Source of the DNA: Cheiracanthium punctorium
Lineage: Eukaryota > Arthropoda > Arachnida > Araneae > Cheiracanthiidae
NCBI GenBank assembly: GCA_038373885.1
Contig: JAWZYV010012407.1
Span: forward strand, 62,001 to 126,000
Direction: 5' to 3'
DNA length: 64,000 bases
Under the pieces are notes generated by a model. It did not search any database. It was not told the DNA's origin and saw nothing but the letters and a program-made list of their open reading frames with translations. Shown here in pieces: positions 11,563 through 23,000 of this stretch (position 1 is the first letter of the stretch; the number at the start of each line of letters is the position of its first letter). The position numbers and the translations under genes were made by a program.

Positions 11563-12251
11563 CAGGGGCGTAGCCAAGGGGGGGGGGGGGTCATAACCAC
11601 CCCATGAGGATTTTTTTGCCTTATAAAATATATATTCTTCACTCCCTTTAACGTGCAGTGTTCCCGCTCTGGGAACACCAAACTCTGACATTTTGACTGT
11701 TGCCAGTCACGAAGAATAGATTGGACTTCTATAAAAATAGTTGCGGGTGACAGAGCTCCACGAGAATCCTTTACTTTTTAGCACGTCGTTTACCGTAAAC
11801 AAAATGGTCACGGTTATTTTTAACAGCACTGGCATCTGCTGTAAAATGGAAGAATGCGAGAACAGCTGGATAGATGGCCCAATGCTCAAAAAAGGGCAGT
11901 CGTTGCCATCGCTCGACTTAACGACCAGCAAGAGGGCGGACGATCGAAACGTTCATCGCGTGCCACAGATCTAGAGACCCTTTTTTTTTAATGCAGCTGG
12001 CTGTGGCCGCACAGCCAGCTGCGTCAAGAAAAAAAGGGTCTCTAGATCTGTGGTACGCGATGAACATTTCAATCGTCCACCCTCTTGCTGGTCGTTAAGT
12101 CGAGCGATGGCAACGGCTGCCCTTTTTTCAGCATTGGGAAAGGGTTGCACCTCAAAGGGTTAACCCACACGTATACATATATGTGAGTTGCTGTGGTCGT
12201 TTGTAACACCCCCCCCCCCCCCCCCATGAAAAGTTTCTGGCTACGCCACTG
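11563..12251. mobile_element. hAT MITE with CAGGGGCGTAGCCA ends
   Basis: The termini are CAGGGGCGTAGCCA (11563) and the inverted TGGCTACGCCACTG (ending 12251). Perfect 8-bp duplications GAATCAGC lie at 11555-11562 and 12252-12259. Long G and C runs lie just inside each end. Removing the nested piggyBac-type MITE leaves about 170 bp, the size of the related copy at 58824-58995. Confidence 0.88.
11644..12159. mobile_element. piggyBac-type MITE with internal palindrome
   Basis: It starts CCCTTTAACGTGCAGTG and ends CACCTCAAAGGG, followed by TTAA at 12160-12163; the left TTAA has decayed. The right half (about 11879-12139) is a hairpin: the arms carry CATCGCTCGACTTAACGACC and its complement, around a CAGCTGGCTGTG core near 12000. 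The best copy is at 57415-57915, with TTAA on both sides. There is no transposase frame. Confidence 0.8.
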
Positions 12252-12259
12252 GAATCAGC

Positions 12260-13216
12260 TGTATGGTTTCCTCGCAATCCATCATTCATCACTGCAAATG
12301 ACAAGTATGTACTGAATAATTTTCTCAGATTATACCATTTAGCCAAAAAAGGGTGTGAATATAATGTCGGGTCTATGGAAAAGTAACTATTAATACTATT
12401 ATTTTTCATAAAATTAATTTATCTGTCTCTTATTTTTAATTAGAGTCAAAATTTACAGATTTTTAAAGGGTATTCAGGATAAAAAGGATAATTCAGGGGT
12501 CCCCTTTTTGTTAGGGGGCTAGGTGCTTGTCCCAAATGCCCTGCTAGAAATCAAGTGCTGCACAGGTTAGCATTTGACATTGAATGAAATCAGTATAAAC
12601 ATTAAGAGTTAATAATACAGTTAAGTTAAACATTGGCATGGCATCCCACTTGCTGGGCCAAGGCCTGCACTGCCCAACCACGACACTGGCTCTAGAGTAC
12701 AGCTAAGTATGTGCCTTGGCTAGGTGGTCAGTCTGATGCGAAGCCCCCATTGTTTAACTCTAAAGCAAGCTTGGGAGTTAAACACTCGGCGACATTCAAA
12801 CAGTCCTATATTAATCGACCCATTCACAGGATAAAAGGCTGAGTCAACCTTGCTTGGCCCGGGAGTTGATAGTACAATGCAGTAACAAAAATATAAATAA
12901 CGTAAATATGTTATTTCATTGGTAACACAGTGCATGTATAATTTAAACAGTGATGATGAAATTGTCATATTTTCAAGATACTGCCATTATTAACAAAATG
13001 TGATAATTTGCCATTTCATTAAGACAAGTGAGATTCAAAATGTTTTTTGCTAAAATAAGTATATCACATGAAGTAATAGCAGACTTTCCTATCAAATCTA
13101 GTTCACTCATGAAAAGACTGTTTTCTCCAGATGAAGATGAACGTATGTAAGGATTGTTAGAAAAGATGCATTATTGGCTTTATGGCACATTTCCCCTAAT
13201 CTGCACTCCAACCATA
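12260..13216. other. Non-coding; SINE-like conserved block on minus strand
   Basis: At 12808-12852 the minus strand reads GACTCAGCCTTTTATCCTGT followed by GGGTCGAT. I recall this block as resembling the conserved central part of some invertebrate SINEs. The GC-richer patch 12640-12870 may be the SINE body. No tRNA-like boxes are clear in it. The rest is AT-rich and featureless. Confidence 0.35.
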
Positions 13217-13218
13217 TA

Positions 13219-13410
13219 CAGTCAAACTTTGTTGAGGTAAAATCAGAGTGCAACTATGTTTCAATCAGAGTGTTTTGTGTTGAGCAAATTTCAAGTTATC
13301 TAAATTAAGCTTGTAAAATATAAATAATTGTCTTTTGATAGAACCAAGCACATATTTTGTGCAGACTGGTATTTCATCCTAAGCAGTTTTGCATTAACAA
13401 GGTTTGACTA
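13219..13410. mobile_element. Pogo-like MITE (~192 bp)
   Basis: CAGTCAAACTTTGTTGAGG at 13219, preceded by TA, matches the inverted AACAAGGTTTGACTA ending at 13410. End sequence and TA target fit pogo/Tigger-type MITEs. The right terminal base is mutated. Confidence 0.6.
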
Positions 13411-15655
13411 TATCAGAACTCAAAATAATAAGTTGGGACAACCTTAGCAAATGCCCTGAGCATAGCCCCAACAACTGGGAAATTCGAGTGTTTCTTTCTA
13501 TCTGAGATTTATATTACCTATCAAATTGCAAAATGCTTCCAACAAAAGTCAAGGATTTAAAAAAAATTATTTTATCTTATTTTTATTGCTTTGATGATTT
13601 ACTTTTTTAAAAGTTATATGCAAAAAAACTATGACTGCAATTATTTTATTACAAAAAGTTAAGATTTTTCCATGAGCAGAAATTTTTTGTTGCCAGTTTC
13701 GAATTGTTATTTCAAGCCTGGATTGTATGGATGTAATAACTTGCACAAAAATTGGTGTTTAACCCTCTGAGTGTTAATGCAAATAATGTAAAGTTATTTC
13801 CACGGTGTTAGGCTGAGCCTGTAGTTAATGTGTGGTAATTTGTATACAGATGGAGAGCCTTTATCAAGAAAGTGTGATTCCATAAGAAAAATATGCAGGT
13901 ATTAGGAGAACATAAAACAGTGTTTATAGCGACCCTCTGAAAGTTGGCTAAAAATGTTACTCTCAAAAGAGTTTAGCACAAAGAGTCGTATCAGGGTTTC
14001 AATAAAAATGCAAGTCTCAAAATAAATGGAGTTTTCAGAATAAGGGACTTATTGTTAGTAGTGCAGCCAGATAAATTCGCATGTGGTAGGAATTCGATAG
14101 AAAAGAATTTTCTTGGAGGGACAGAATTTAAAAAGCATGTGCTTGTGCACATAGTGAATGTCGGTACATTAGTTATATGGAGAAAAGGGAAATTTATTGA
14201 TAATTTAAGGGTTGTGATGTCGATACATAAAATGCAGTCGGAAAAGTTTAAAATTTTTTTTGTGAAAGTTGTCTCTATAAATTTCATCTTTTGGCATTCG
14301 TTGAAAAGAGTATGGACAAAAAATGCTCACCAGGTGAATGCTAAATCAACCACTACGGGGAGAAGGAATCATATGTGTATCATGGGAAGCCTTGCAGGAA
14401 TACAAAGGATGTTTCTCACTTTTTGTGCTCGGAGCATAATTGGTCAGGTTTGCCGCCGACTTCGATGTTGGTCAGTCTACTTTTGTAAGCCAGCTTAACA
14501 TTTAGGAAAAAATATAATAAGCATCAAGGGAGAGATTTAAAATAAAGCATAAGAAAATTCAGAGGTGTTGGCCATAAGAGGCATAGAAACCCAATGAGAA
14601 AATAAAAGTTTGAGGAATAACAAATTGCGAATTAGGGAGAGTAAAATTTCAGGCCAAAGAGTTGATAATTGGATGGTTTAGAAAAATTAGGAGCCGCAGA
14701 GTGGCTAGACTAATTATTTATGAGTTTAGGGGAATGTAAGAAGGAAAGAAAGCAGTGTAAAACCGGGTTGCACAGACAGAGATCATATTTTTTCGTCTTC
14801 AAGAAATTTCTAACAAGTGCCTCCAGTTTGGATATTTCGGTGAAAAAGTTATATGTTTATGATAAATTTTGTGAAATAAAAAATATTTTGTTCAACTCTT
14901 CACTTTGCCAGACTGCAAGCAAATACTTATTACCATCAATTTAAATTATTGTGTGACAGTAGATGTGTTTATAAATCTTTATGATATAAACAACAAAAAG
15001 TAATTACCTATAGTTGAATAATTAAAAAGTAAGAATTTAATTTGTTCAATGTGTCTATTGTGTAAATGTTTAGATAGGCATGTAAACCAAAAATGTAGTG
15101 AATGAAAATCTTTATGCTTGATAAAGGTTTGTTTTGTATTTATTTTTAAATCTATTTATTTCATTTTCATGTTATCGCCTCAAGTATTGTAGAAATTTAC
15201 AATGCTTTTAGTACCTTTATTTTACAGTTAATTAAAACATATTAAAATCTCTTAAACGTTAACATTTAAAAAATGGCAACCTAGCAACGGTGAAATTTTC
15301 ATGCAGCTTTTATTCAAAGAAAACCTTCTAAAGCTCAGGAGGAGGGCTAATATACAATTTAAACACAGTTTTAAAATAGCAAATATCTTTGGAAGAAAAC
15401 CTTCCAAAGTAGCTCAAGCTAAAATAGCTAGTAGTAAGCTCAAGAGGAGAGCTAATACTTATATTTTAAAAAAGTATTTAAAGTATTTTAAAAAAAAATT
15501 CAATAAGAAGGTTTGTAATTATTAAAAAATAGGCTCTTAAATTACATAAGGGTGGCACTAGTGGGGGAGTCCGAGGGGGCATATAACCCCCCCGTGGGGG
15601 TTATTTGCTTAATTTTTCAGGGAACTTTTTAAGAAAAAAAATTACAGAGCAACAC
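13411..15655. other. Non-coding; one 148-codon frame of unknown meaning
   Basis: The interval 13900-14720 is unusually G-rich on the plus strand and holds a 148-codon frame at 14052-14498. It has no motif I recognise, a composition set by the G-rich strand, and no splice or start context. A lysine/arginine-rich 74-codon frame at 15301-15525 is likewise unassigned. I do not call either a gene. Confidence 0.3.
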
Positions 15656-15656
15656 A

Positions 15657-16182
15657 ATCGAATTCACCATTAACTTCAACTGGCAGTCCAGTAACTCCCG
15701 GTTGGAGAACTCGACTGGTCAGTCCAAAATTCATATTCACCGTTCACTGGCGAGAAAAAGTTACTGAATCTGTGGTTCCTCAACCTAGGTTGACACTGGG
15801 CCAATCAACGTCGTTGAAACGGGGCTGGGTTGAAATCAAAACACTCATTGGTCAAGTGTCCATAAAGCGTTGGGAGTTCGCATCATGTGGTAGTTTATCC
15901 TTTTATGTCTCTTGGTCCGGATGGAAGGGTTATGCGAAGAAATAGAAGGGGGAAGCTAATTTTTTGTGGAAAATCTTAACTGAGCATGTTTGTTTATTTT
16001 TAAACATTGCTCTATAGCAAGGTTGAAGTTTCTCAACCTGGGTAGGGATTTTATGAGTGGTCAGTTCCTGTCCTTTACTGGACAGGAACTGACCGCCCCC
16101 TGCTGAACGGTGAATACCATTTCAGCATTTGACCGACTGTTTGCTGTTAACCGGCAGTCGAGGTAGACGGTGAATACGGGGG
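15657..16182. mobile_element. Inverted-repeat element with internal hairpin
   Basis: GAATTCACCATTAACTTCAA at about 15660 and CGAGGTAGACGGTGAATACG near 16180 are inverted partners. A second ATTCACCGTTC copy lies inside each end. The interior has a perfect 15-bp stem hairpin (16059-16094). No target duplication was found. Confidence 0.5.
16059..16094. other. Perfect 15-bp stem hairpin
   Basis: GGTCAGTTCCTGTCC is followed by the 6-base loop TTTACT and its exact reverse complement. It lies within the inverted-repeat element at 15657-16182. Confidence 0.85.
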
Positions 16183-16312
16183 TTAATAAATCTCACTAAT
16201 ATGACGAATTTGACATGGAAGCATTTTCTTCAATTATAAAAGAGCAGTGGTTATTTTAGCTTTCTTTAACACGGTTATATGTTTTTTGTATATGCAATTT
16301 ATGTACGCATTA

Positions 16313-16704
16313 CAGTACAATCTCGAAGTATAAAAGACACCGGAAAATTTCAAAACATGGAGTTTTTGAGATAACAAGTCGAAAAAAAAAGGGAATCAGT
16401 TTGTAAATGGAAATGTAGGTTACGGCCTATTATCTACATTAGAGGAGGGATTGCCCTCCGGGGGGGGGGGGGAGACTTTCTAAGGGATCCTAACCCGTAT
16501 TTATGCGAAGTTTCGGAAAAACCACGGAAAACTCTGAACAGTTAGGTCAGCGAACGAAACCTAATGTCGAACCAGGCAACTTCCGTCTTTCACTTAAAAA
16601 CATCAACGCTGTGCCACTGGTGGGGTGGGAGTCCATTTGTAAGGAAAAACACATTTATTAGAGATATCAAGAATTTCCATTTTCGATATATTGAAGTTAA
16701 ACTG
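16313..16704. mobile_element. Pogo/Tigger-like MITE (392 bp)
   Basis: CAGTACAATCTCGAAGTATA at 16313 and the inverted TATATTGAAGTTAAACTG ending at 16704 are flanked by TA on both sides. Ends starting CAGT.NAA.TCGA are characteristic of pogo-type MITEs. A G run (16461-16472) interrupts the interior. Confidence 0.65.
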
Positions 16705-18131
16705 TAATTAAATTTACATATATCTCTTAATTTTATAAGAAAAACTGCAATTTGTGTAAAAATGTACAAATTTAGTCATGCTTAATTTATAAAATAAATT
16801 TTCATTGAATTTGCAGCAATATTCTTGCACAAAACACTTGTGTTTCTGTTATTTTTTCTGAAAAAAAAAAAAAGAAAGAAAATGCGTAGAACTTTCTTCC
16901 CTGAACTTTTTTCAAGGAATTTCATTCTTATAAAATATTTTAAGCATTAACCTGAAAAACTCTTAAAAGTGGCTTTGGAAATTTTATAGAAACGTGCAAG
17001 GCTGTAACCAGGGGAGAGGATCATGTGGGTTTGATCCCCCTCCAAAATTTCAGCAAATGCATTAATAGTTTATTTGCGTTGATTCTAGAGATCAGTTAAT
17101 TTAATTTTAGCACTACAGATCCCCTCTACCCGCCGAAATTTTTCGCTTGCTGAGGCCTTGGGGAAATATCTGTGCAATGTAAAAGGAGTTTGAGGTACGT
17201 TAATTAGTGTCATTTTAAATAATAATGTACCAGGAAGGATTGTGCAGTGGTTTATTAAAATATCCAGGGTCTAGGTGTCCGATTATGCATGTCGATCTGA
17301 TTAATGGAAATACTTCACAATACATTTAACCCCCATCTTGGATACGCCACTCAGCATATGTACAGCTGCGGAAAAAAAAAAAAAGTCCCACTTGTACATT
17401 TTTCGGCCGTCGTTCGTCGCACAGCAAAGTTACAGATACCAATCGTTTACGATTGACACACACTTTAATTTGCTATGCATAAAAATTGCATAAGGGGCCA
17501 TCTACATATTAAAATTCGCACCAACTTTTTTTTTCTCAATAGCAACCCCTAGATTTCACTTCATATTTCAAAAATTTAACTCATTTTAACCCCGGACACC
17601 AATTTTCAATAAATTTGGACAGAAAATGAGTGAGTTATGAGCACCCAAAATCCCCCTCCACCTATGTTAAAATATTTTTTCATACTTCAATTCATATCTC
17701 ATATAATATTGGTAGTAAGAAGCGGATTTTTATTCGTACTATTAGAACTAAACGACCCAAACATAATTTAATGTTATGATTTTTAATAAATTATTAATAT
17801 GAATTATGAATTGTTAAATTAATATTCAAAAAATTATGAATAGCGACCTAGCCAAATTTCGATGGAAATCGATGCAGAAATTAATATTACATGGCTGTGC
17901 AAAATTTCAAATTTTTACGTTCAGTAATTTAATTTATATTAAATAAAATGTGTTATTTTCATGAGTTAAGGGACCATATATAAATTTATTAAGTAAAAAT
18001 TTTTTGAAAATTGCATAAAATAAATGTAAATTAGATTTATTTTGTGCAAAAACACAGTAAAAGATGCCAGTATTAAAAATATCAAATTTTGTAGCAAATA
18101 AATTAGAGGTTTTTACAGTTTGTTGGGGATT

Positions 18132-18335
18132 CTATAAAGCGTGTATTGATGCGTCCGCTACCATATTTCCGCAAATAAAATATTTTCCAGCTATAGAATT
18201 AGATGCAGTAGATGTATGTCTTCTAATACAACGTCCTATTTCTGAAAAACTAACATGCTCAACTTTCCAGGCATGAATGTGACCTTTTTTAATATCGGAA
18301 ACATTAGGTCTTTGGAATTCCCTATACTTTATCAA
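18132..18335 (-). pseudogene. Possible Tc1-like transposase N-terminus (remnant)
   Basis: A 67-codon frame includes GHIHAWKVEHVSFSEIGR, matching the general pattern of the first helix-turn-helix of Tc1-type transposases (role: binding the terminal repeats). Nothing after it resembles a DDE/DDD domain before the terminal repeat. It lies wholly inside the TA-flanked element 17363-19261, which supports the reading. Similarity was judged by eye. Confidence 0.4.
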
Positions 18336-18474
18336 ACATTCAAAATCACGTTTTTCTGTAAAAAAATGTTCATCTACCTATAAATTAAAATACCGCCAAA
18401 AGTCTTAAGAATGTTGCACATTGCAGGCGATAGTATTAAATGAAGAAAGTGAAATAACAAACACAGTGATAATA

Positions 18475-18560
18475 TTGGGTCGGCAAAAAAGTAATTGCGT
18501 TCTTTACATAAAATTCAAACAAATAAATTTTCAATCATAAAACCATTCTTTAAGTTCGAC
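18475..18560 (+). mobile_element. Mariner terminal fragment
   Basis: TTGGGTCGGCAAAAAAGTAA preceded by TA matches the usual start of mariner inverted repeats. A 30-base string after it (from 18505) recurs at 60495, so both are pieces of one dispersed family. No partner terminus was found nearby. Confidence 0.5.
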
Positions 18561-19261
18561 CATAGCTGAGTCGTGCAATATTCATGCTTGTAGTCAGAAG
18601 AGCAGGGGGCAGCCTCTAACTCCTGTCAACATTTCACCTGTCTAAGAGAAACATCAAGGGAAACACTGAATAACAATTTCAAAATTACAAAGATTTTCAA
18701 AATCCTTAGCAGTCATTTTGCATTTTTCCCTTAAATCATGTGTACGAACCAAGGAAGTTATGAACTCACGGGTCATTTGGACCACAGACTAAATATTCTA
18801 TTCTACCCTTGATATTCTCAGTACAATAAACTTTAAGAGAGATGGGAACAATATTTTCCTTGAAAATAATATTAATTTCTTTTAATTCTTGCGAGCGAAA
18901 TAAATGAAAGGCGCAAAGTTCGGAACCTACAAATAGCGTTTTTCAATTTGCAGAAAGTCCCTTAAAAACGCGCAAAAATCAATTCGCAATTTCTCCGGAA
19001 ATTATCGTAGAAAATTGGTGAAAATTTATATTTAGGGTAATTTGAAGGTTTTCTTTCATTTAATAAAGTCAAAATATGGGGTTGCCATTGAGAAAAACGA
19101 AGTAGATGCAGAATTATATATGAAGACAGCCCCTGATGCAAATTAAATTAATAGTAATTTAAAGTACGCATTATTTGCAAACGAATGGTATATATAACTT
19201 TGCTATATGACGAGCGATGGCGAAATAAAGAGCAAGTGGGACTTTTTTTTTCCCGCAGCTG

Positions 19262-20003
19262 TACATGTATATTTGTGCCCCCTCGTCTGGGAGTGGTGAC
19301 CACCCCTGTCGGGGAAAGTCTAGCGCCACCACTGCATACAAGCTTTAATATCAAAGCATATTTTATGATATCTCTCAGTGTCATAAAATAAAATTATAGA
19401 TGCATTATGTGCATGCAGTGTTTTAGGTTTAAATTATTGATGCATTGCAGTGAAAACGGGTATAAAATGAATGGGATTTTAAGCAGCAGCTGCTTGGAGG
19501 GTTAAAGGTTAAATCAATTTAAAACTTTGTAAAATAACACACATAATGTGAAATTTTTTTTATAGCTGAGAAAGAACGGACCTTCTGCACCACAAAAAAG
19601 GTTCATACTGTGCTATATTTGAATATGTTGTTTTATAATTTTTTTAATTTTACTTACAAACCTGTATTTTTTTTAGTAAAGTGCTCATCATTTTTGTTAT
19701 TACTGATTGATTAATATGCATTGTAGGAACTGAACTTTTATATTAGTCACCTATCTATAAATAATCCAAAATTACCAGTATTCACTAAAACATAAAACTA
19801 CCCAATGTCTTCATTAATGATCATACCATGAATGTACTGTAAGCTGAAAAAAGTCTTTTTTAAGTAATTAGTAATTAAAAAATTTCCATTTTAAGCCATG
19901 AATTTTATGTTAGTCATCATAGTATGACCCCATATTTATTTCAGTATATGAATTTTTTATTAATATGTATTTATATTTCTCTTTTTTTAGGTGTGCTTGA
20001 ATC
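19262..20003 (+). promoter_or_regulatory. Upstream region and 5'UTR splice acceptor of the ZNFX1-like gene
   Basis: A pyrimidine tract ending CTCTTTTTTTAG at 19990 forms a strong acceptor. The exon then reads GTGTGCTTGAATC before the ATG. An in-frame TGA (19998-20000) lies between acceptor and ATG, so translation cannot enter from upstream. The promoter and first exon lie further left and are not located. The string TTAAAACTTTGTAAAATAAC near 19516 is a dispersed repeat also seen at 59130 and 55340. Confidence 0.65.
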
Positions 20004-23000
20004 ATGTCGCGAAAAGCTGTCCATCGAATTAACAAAAGTGATTTATTAAGCTTGCTGAACAAAAATGATTGTGAAATATTGAGAGAAGTAAATCGAACTG
20101 AATTTGGCTTTGTAGCTTACTTAGAAAAAAAACTTTATGCCACAGAAAAAGATTCAGATCAAATTCTTGAAATAATTCTTGAGATTATAAGTCGTGTGTG
20201 TTCTATTCGTAGGTCAAGTCGCATAGCAAGTCTCGACAGATTTTTGAGGACATTGGAAGATTGTAATAAGTTTCTTTTTGAAGATGCCCTTCGTCTTATT
20301 AATACATGCATCTCTGCAGTTCAAAATATTAATTTGGTGAAACTCATGTTCAATTACATGAATATTTTGAAGACTTTGCTGCACAAGGACTTTTTCCCCC
20401 ACACTGAAATACTGAACAAAGCTTTTCCGATGTTGGAAAACTATATGAATACGCTACAAGCTCGTAAGCTGAATTTATATAAGGCTAATGAATGCTTCAG
20501 AGAATTGAAGTGGCAAGTTGACCGGTATGACAATCCTTCTCACTCAGGAGATGAAAATGATGAGGAAGAAGACTTGAACATAAAGAATTTTCGCCTTCTG
20601 TCCATAGTACCTCGCTCAAAAGACCTTGTCAACTACGAAATGTATAATATTCCACAGAACATTGTTGACGGCCCTTATAAAAGTGTTGACCACTACCTAA
20701 GTGTGTATTACCGACTCACCCGAGAAGATATGTTGCGAGCATTTCGCGAATGTATCAAGTTGTACATTTCTCCGAGCCGGAATTCCAATTTTGGCAGCAT
20801 AAATTCTCCATATTATAAAGATGTTTTCATTGAGTATCCGCCTGAGTATTCAGCTAAAGGTATTATGTATAATATAAAATTTGTTCCTTCAAGGCCAGTT
20901 GATTGGAGCAAAAAGGCCTATTTAATCCCAGGAAGTCTTGTCTTTTTGACTGCAGATGACTTTCACAGTTCTGTGGTAATGGCAACTATACAAGGTTATG
21001 TAAAAGTCAGCCACAGTAAAAGTAAAGAATGCCGTGTATCTATTAAATTGGAAGATGATTTGTACAGAGAGGAATTATTGAAGGATACTTGCTATGTGAT
21101 GATTGAACCTACTGCCTATTTTGAATGTTACAGACATGTTCTGTCAGCTATCAAAGAATTTACAGAAAAAGACTTCCCTTTAGCAGATATCATTGCATAT
21201 TTAGATTTTGATGATCCTGTACCTGAGTACATGTATGACAAAAAATACTGCTTGCACGAAAAGTGTGATGCTGCAGGTGAGCCTACTCAAGAATGTTCAT
21301 GTAAAATATTTGATCCTTTAAAAGACAACGAATGGCCTACATCAGATGACTTGGGATTGGATGAGCAACAGTACAGTGCATTCAAGTTGGCTCTTACAAA
21401 AAAAGTTGCTGTCATACAAGGACCCCCTGGAACTGGCAAGACTTTCATTGGTGCAAAAGTTGTTAAATCATTGCTCAGAAATGTACCTCACACACCCATT
21501 GTTATATGTTGTCTAACTAATCATGCATTGGATCAGTTTTTAGAACGCATGCTTGGATTTACAAAAAAAATAATACGCCTCGGAAGTCAGAGTAAAAGCA
21601 GTGTCCTCGAACCTCACAAATTGGAAAATTTGATGGCGGCCATTGTGCAGTATCACATTAACAAAGACTCTGGTATCGAGTGTGTGGACTCACCACTGCG
21701 AAAATCTCTGGAGCTGGTGAGGAAGCTATCGGAATCTTTGCTTTTACAAAAACTGGAGGATATAGAACCTGCAGAGCTTGCTCAATTAAAAGCATTAGCA
21801 CGGGACATAAATTATAATCTGGATTTATATGTTTTATGCCAAGATAAATATTTAGAAGATGCTGCTTTGAATCAGATTATTGATATGAGAATTAAAAAAC
21901 AACTTCGTACAGTTTCTGGTTCGATTCCCAAGTCTCTGAGTGCTGGTGTTATGGAATGGTTGGTCTGCTCTCGCTCTGGTGATTTCTATAACAAATGTTT
22001 AAAAATGTTTTCCTCCTTTAACCTGGGAAGATCAGAGCAGCCCAGTCCCCCTTCTCATGTAGAAGACATTTGGTCATTATCTGAAAAGCAAAGATACGAA
22101 TTATTTTACCTTTGGAGAAAAAAATGTTTGGACATATTAAAAAGAAATCTTGGACAGCTCATTGAAGAATACAGGGTGACCATGGTAAAATCTGACTTCA
22201 AAACAGTCAAAACAACCAAACTGGAACTGCTGAAATGTGCTGATATTGTTGGAGTCACTTCAACAGGAGCTTGCAAGTTTAAGGATTTGTTACAGCTTGC
22301 AGGACCTCGCATATTTGTGATCGAAGAAGCAGCTCAAGTTTTGGAATCGCACATCATTGCTTCACTTACCCGTACTACCCAACATCTCATTATGATTGGA
22401 GATCACGAACAACTGCGTCCCCTTCCTTGTGATGATGAATTAAGCAAGAAATACAAATTAAGTATATCCATGTTCGAAAGACTATTTATCAACAATGCTC
22501 CGTCTGCTACGTTAATTATGCAGCATCGCATGAAACCATGTATTGCCGAGCTTTTGGTTCCTATCCCATATAAAGAATATACAAGTTACGAAAATGTGTA
22601 CAAGTATGAAGAAATACGAGGAGTCAAATCAAGTGTATTTTTTTTCGACCATCGTGAGTTAGAGGATGAAAATTCTTCAGGAACTAGTTCGTCAAATGTC
22701 TTTGAAGCTCAGATGGTTGTAGCTCTAGCGAAGTATTTTGTTTTCTGCTTGTACCCTCAAAAGGAAATCACTATTCTGGCCACCTATGCAGCTCAGTACA
22801 TCCTCATTCGTAAATATCTAGGGGAACAAAAACTGGATGAAATCCATGTGACAACTGTGGATAATTTTCAAGGGGAAGAAAATGAAATAGTCATAATTTC
22901 TTTTGTCAGGAGCAACAAAACTGCAATAGGTTTTTTGAAAGAAAGTAACAGGGTTTGTGTGGCTCTTTCCCGCGCAAAGAAAGGAATGTTTTGCTTTGGG

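Larger units (their letters stand above)
17363..19261. mobile_element. Tc1/mariner-type element (1.9 kb), degraded
   Basis: CAGCTGCGG-An-GTCCCACTTG at 17363 and its inverse ending CCCGCAGCTG at 19261 form terminal repeats of about 70 bp, flanked by TA (17361-17362, 19262-19263). The minus-strand frame at 18132-18335 contains FSEIGRCIRRHTSTAS, resembling the helix-turn-helix of Tc1-like transposases. No catalytic domain is visible, so the element is internally eroded. A mariner-type end is nested at 18475. Confidence 0.65.

Noticed and set aside
14052..14498. 148-codon frame
   Set aside because: No recognisable domain; it lies in a strand-biased G-rich stretch that reduces stop codons, with no splice or promoter context.
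16996..17355. hAT MITE starting CAAGGCTGTAACC
   Set aside because: The candidate right end (GGATACGCCACT) belongs to a different terminus type and no target duplication is present.
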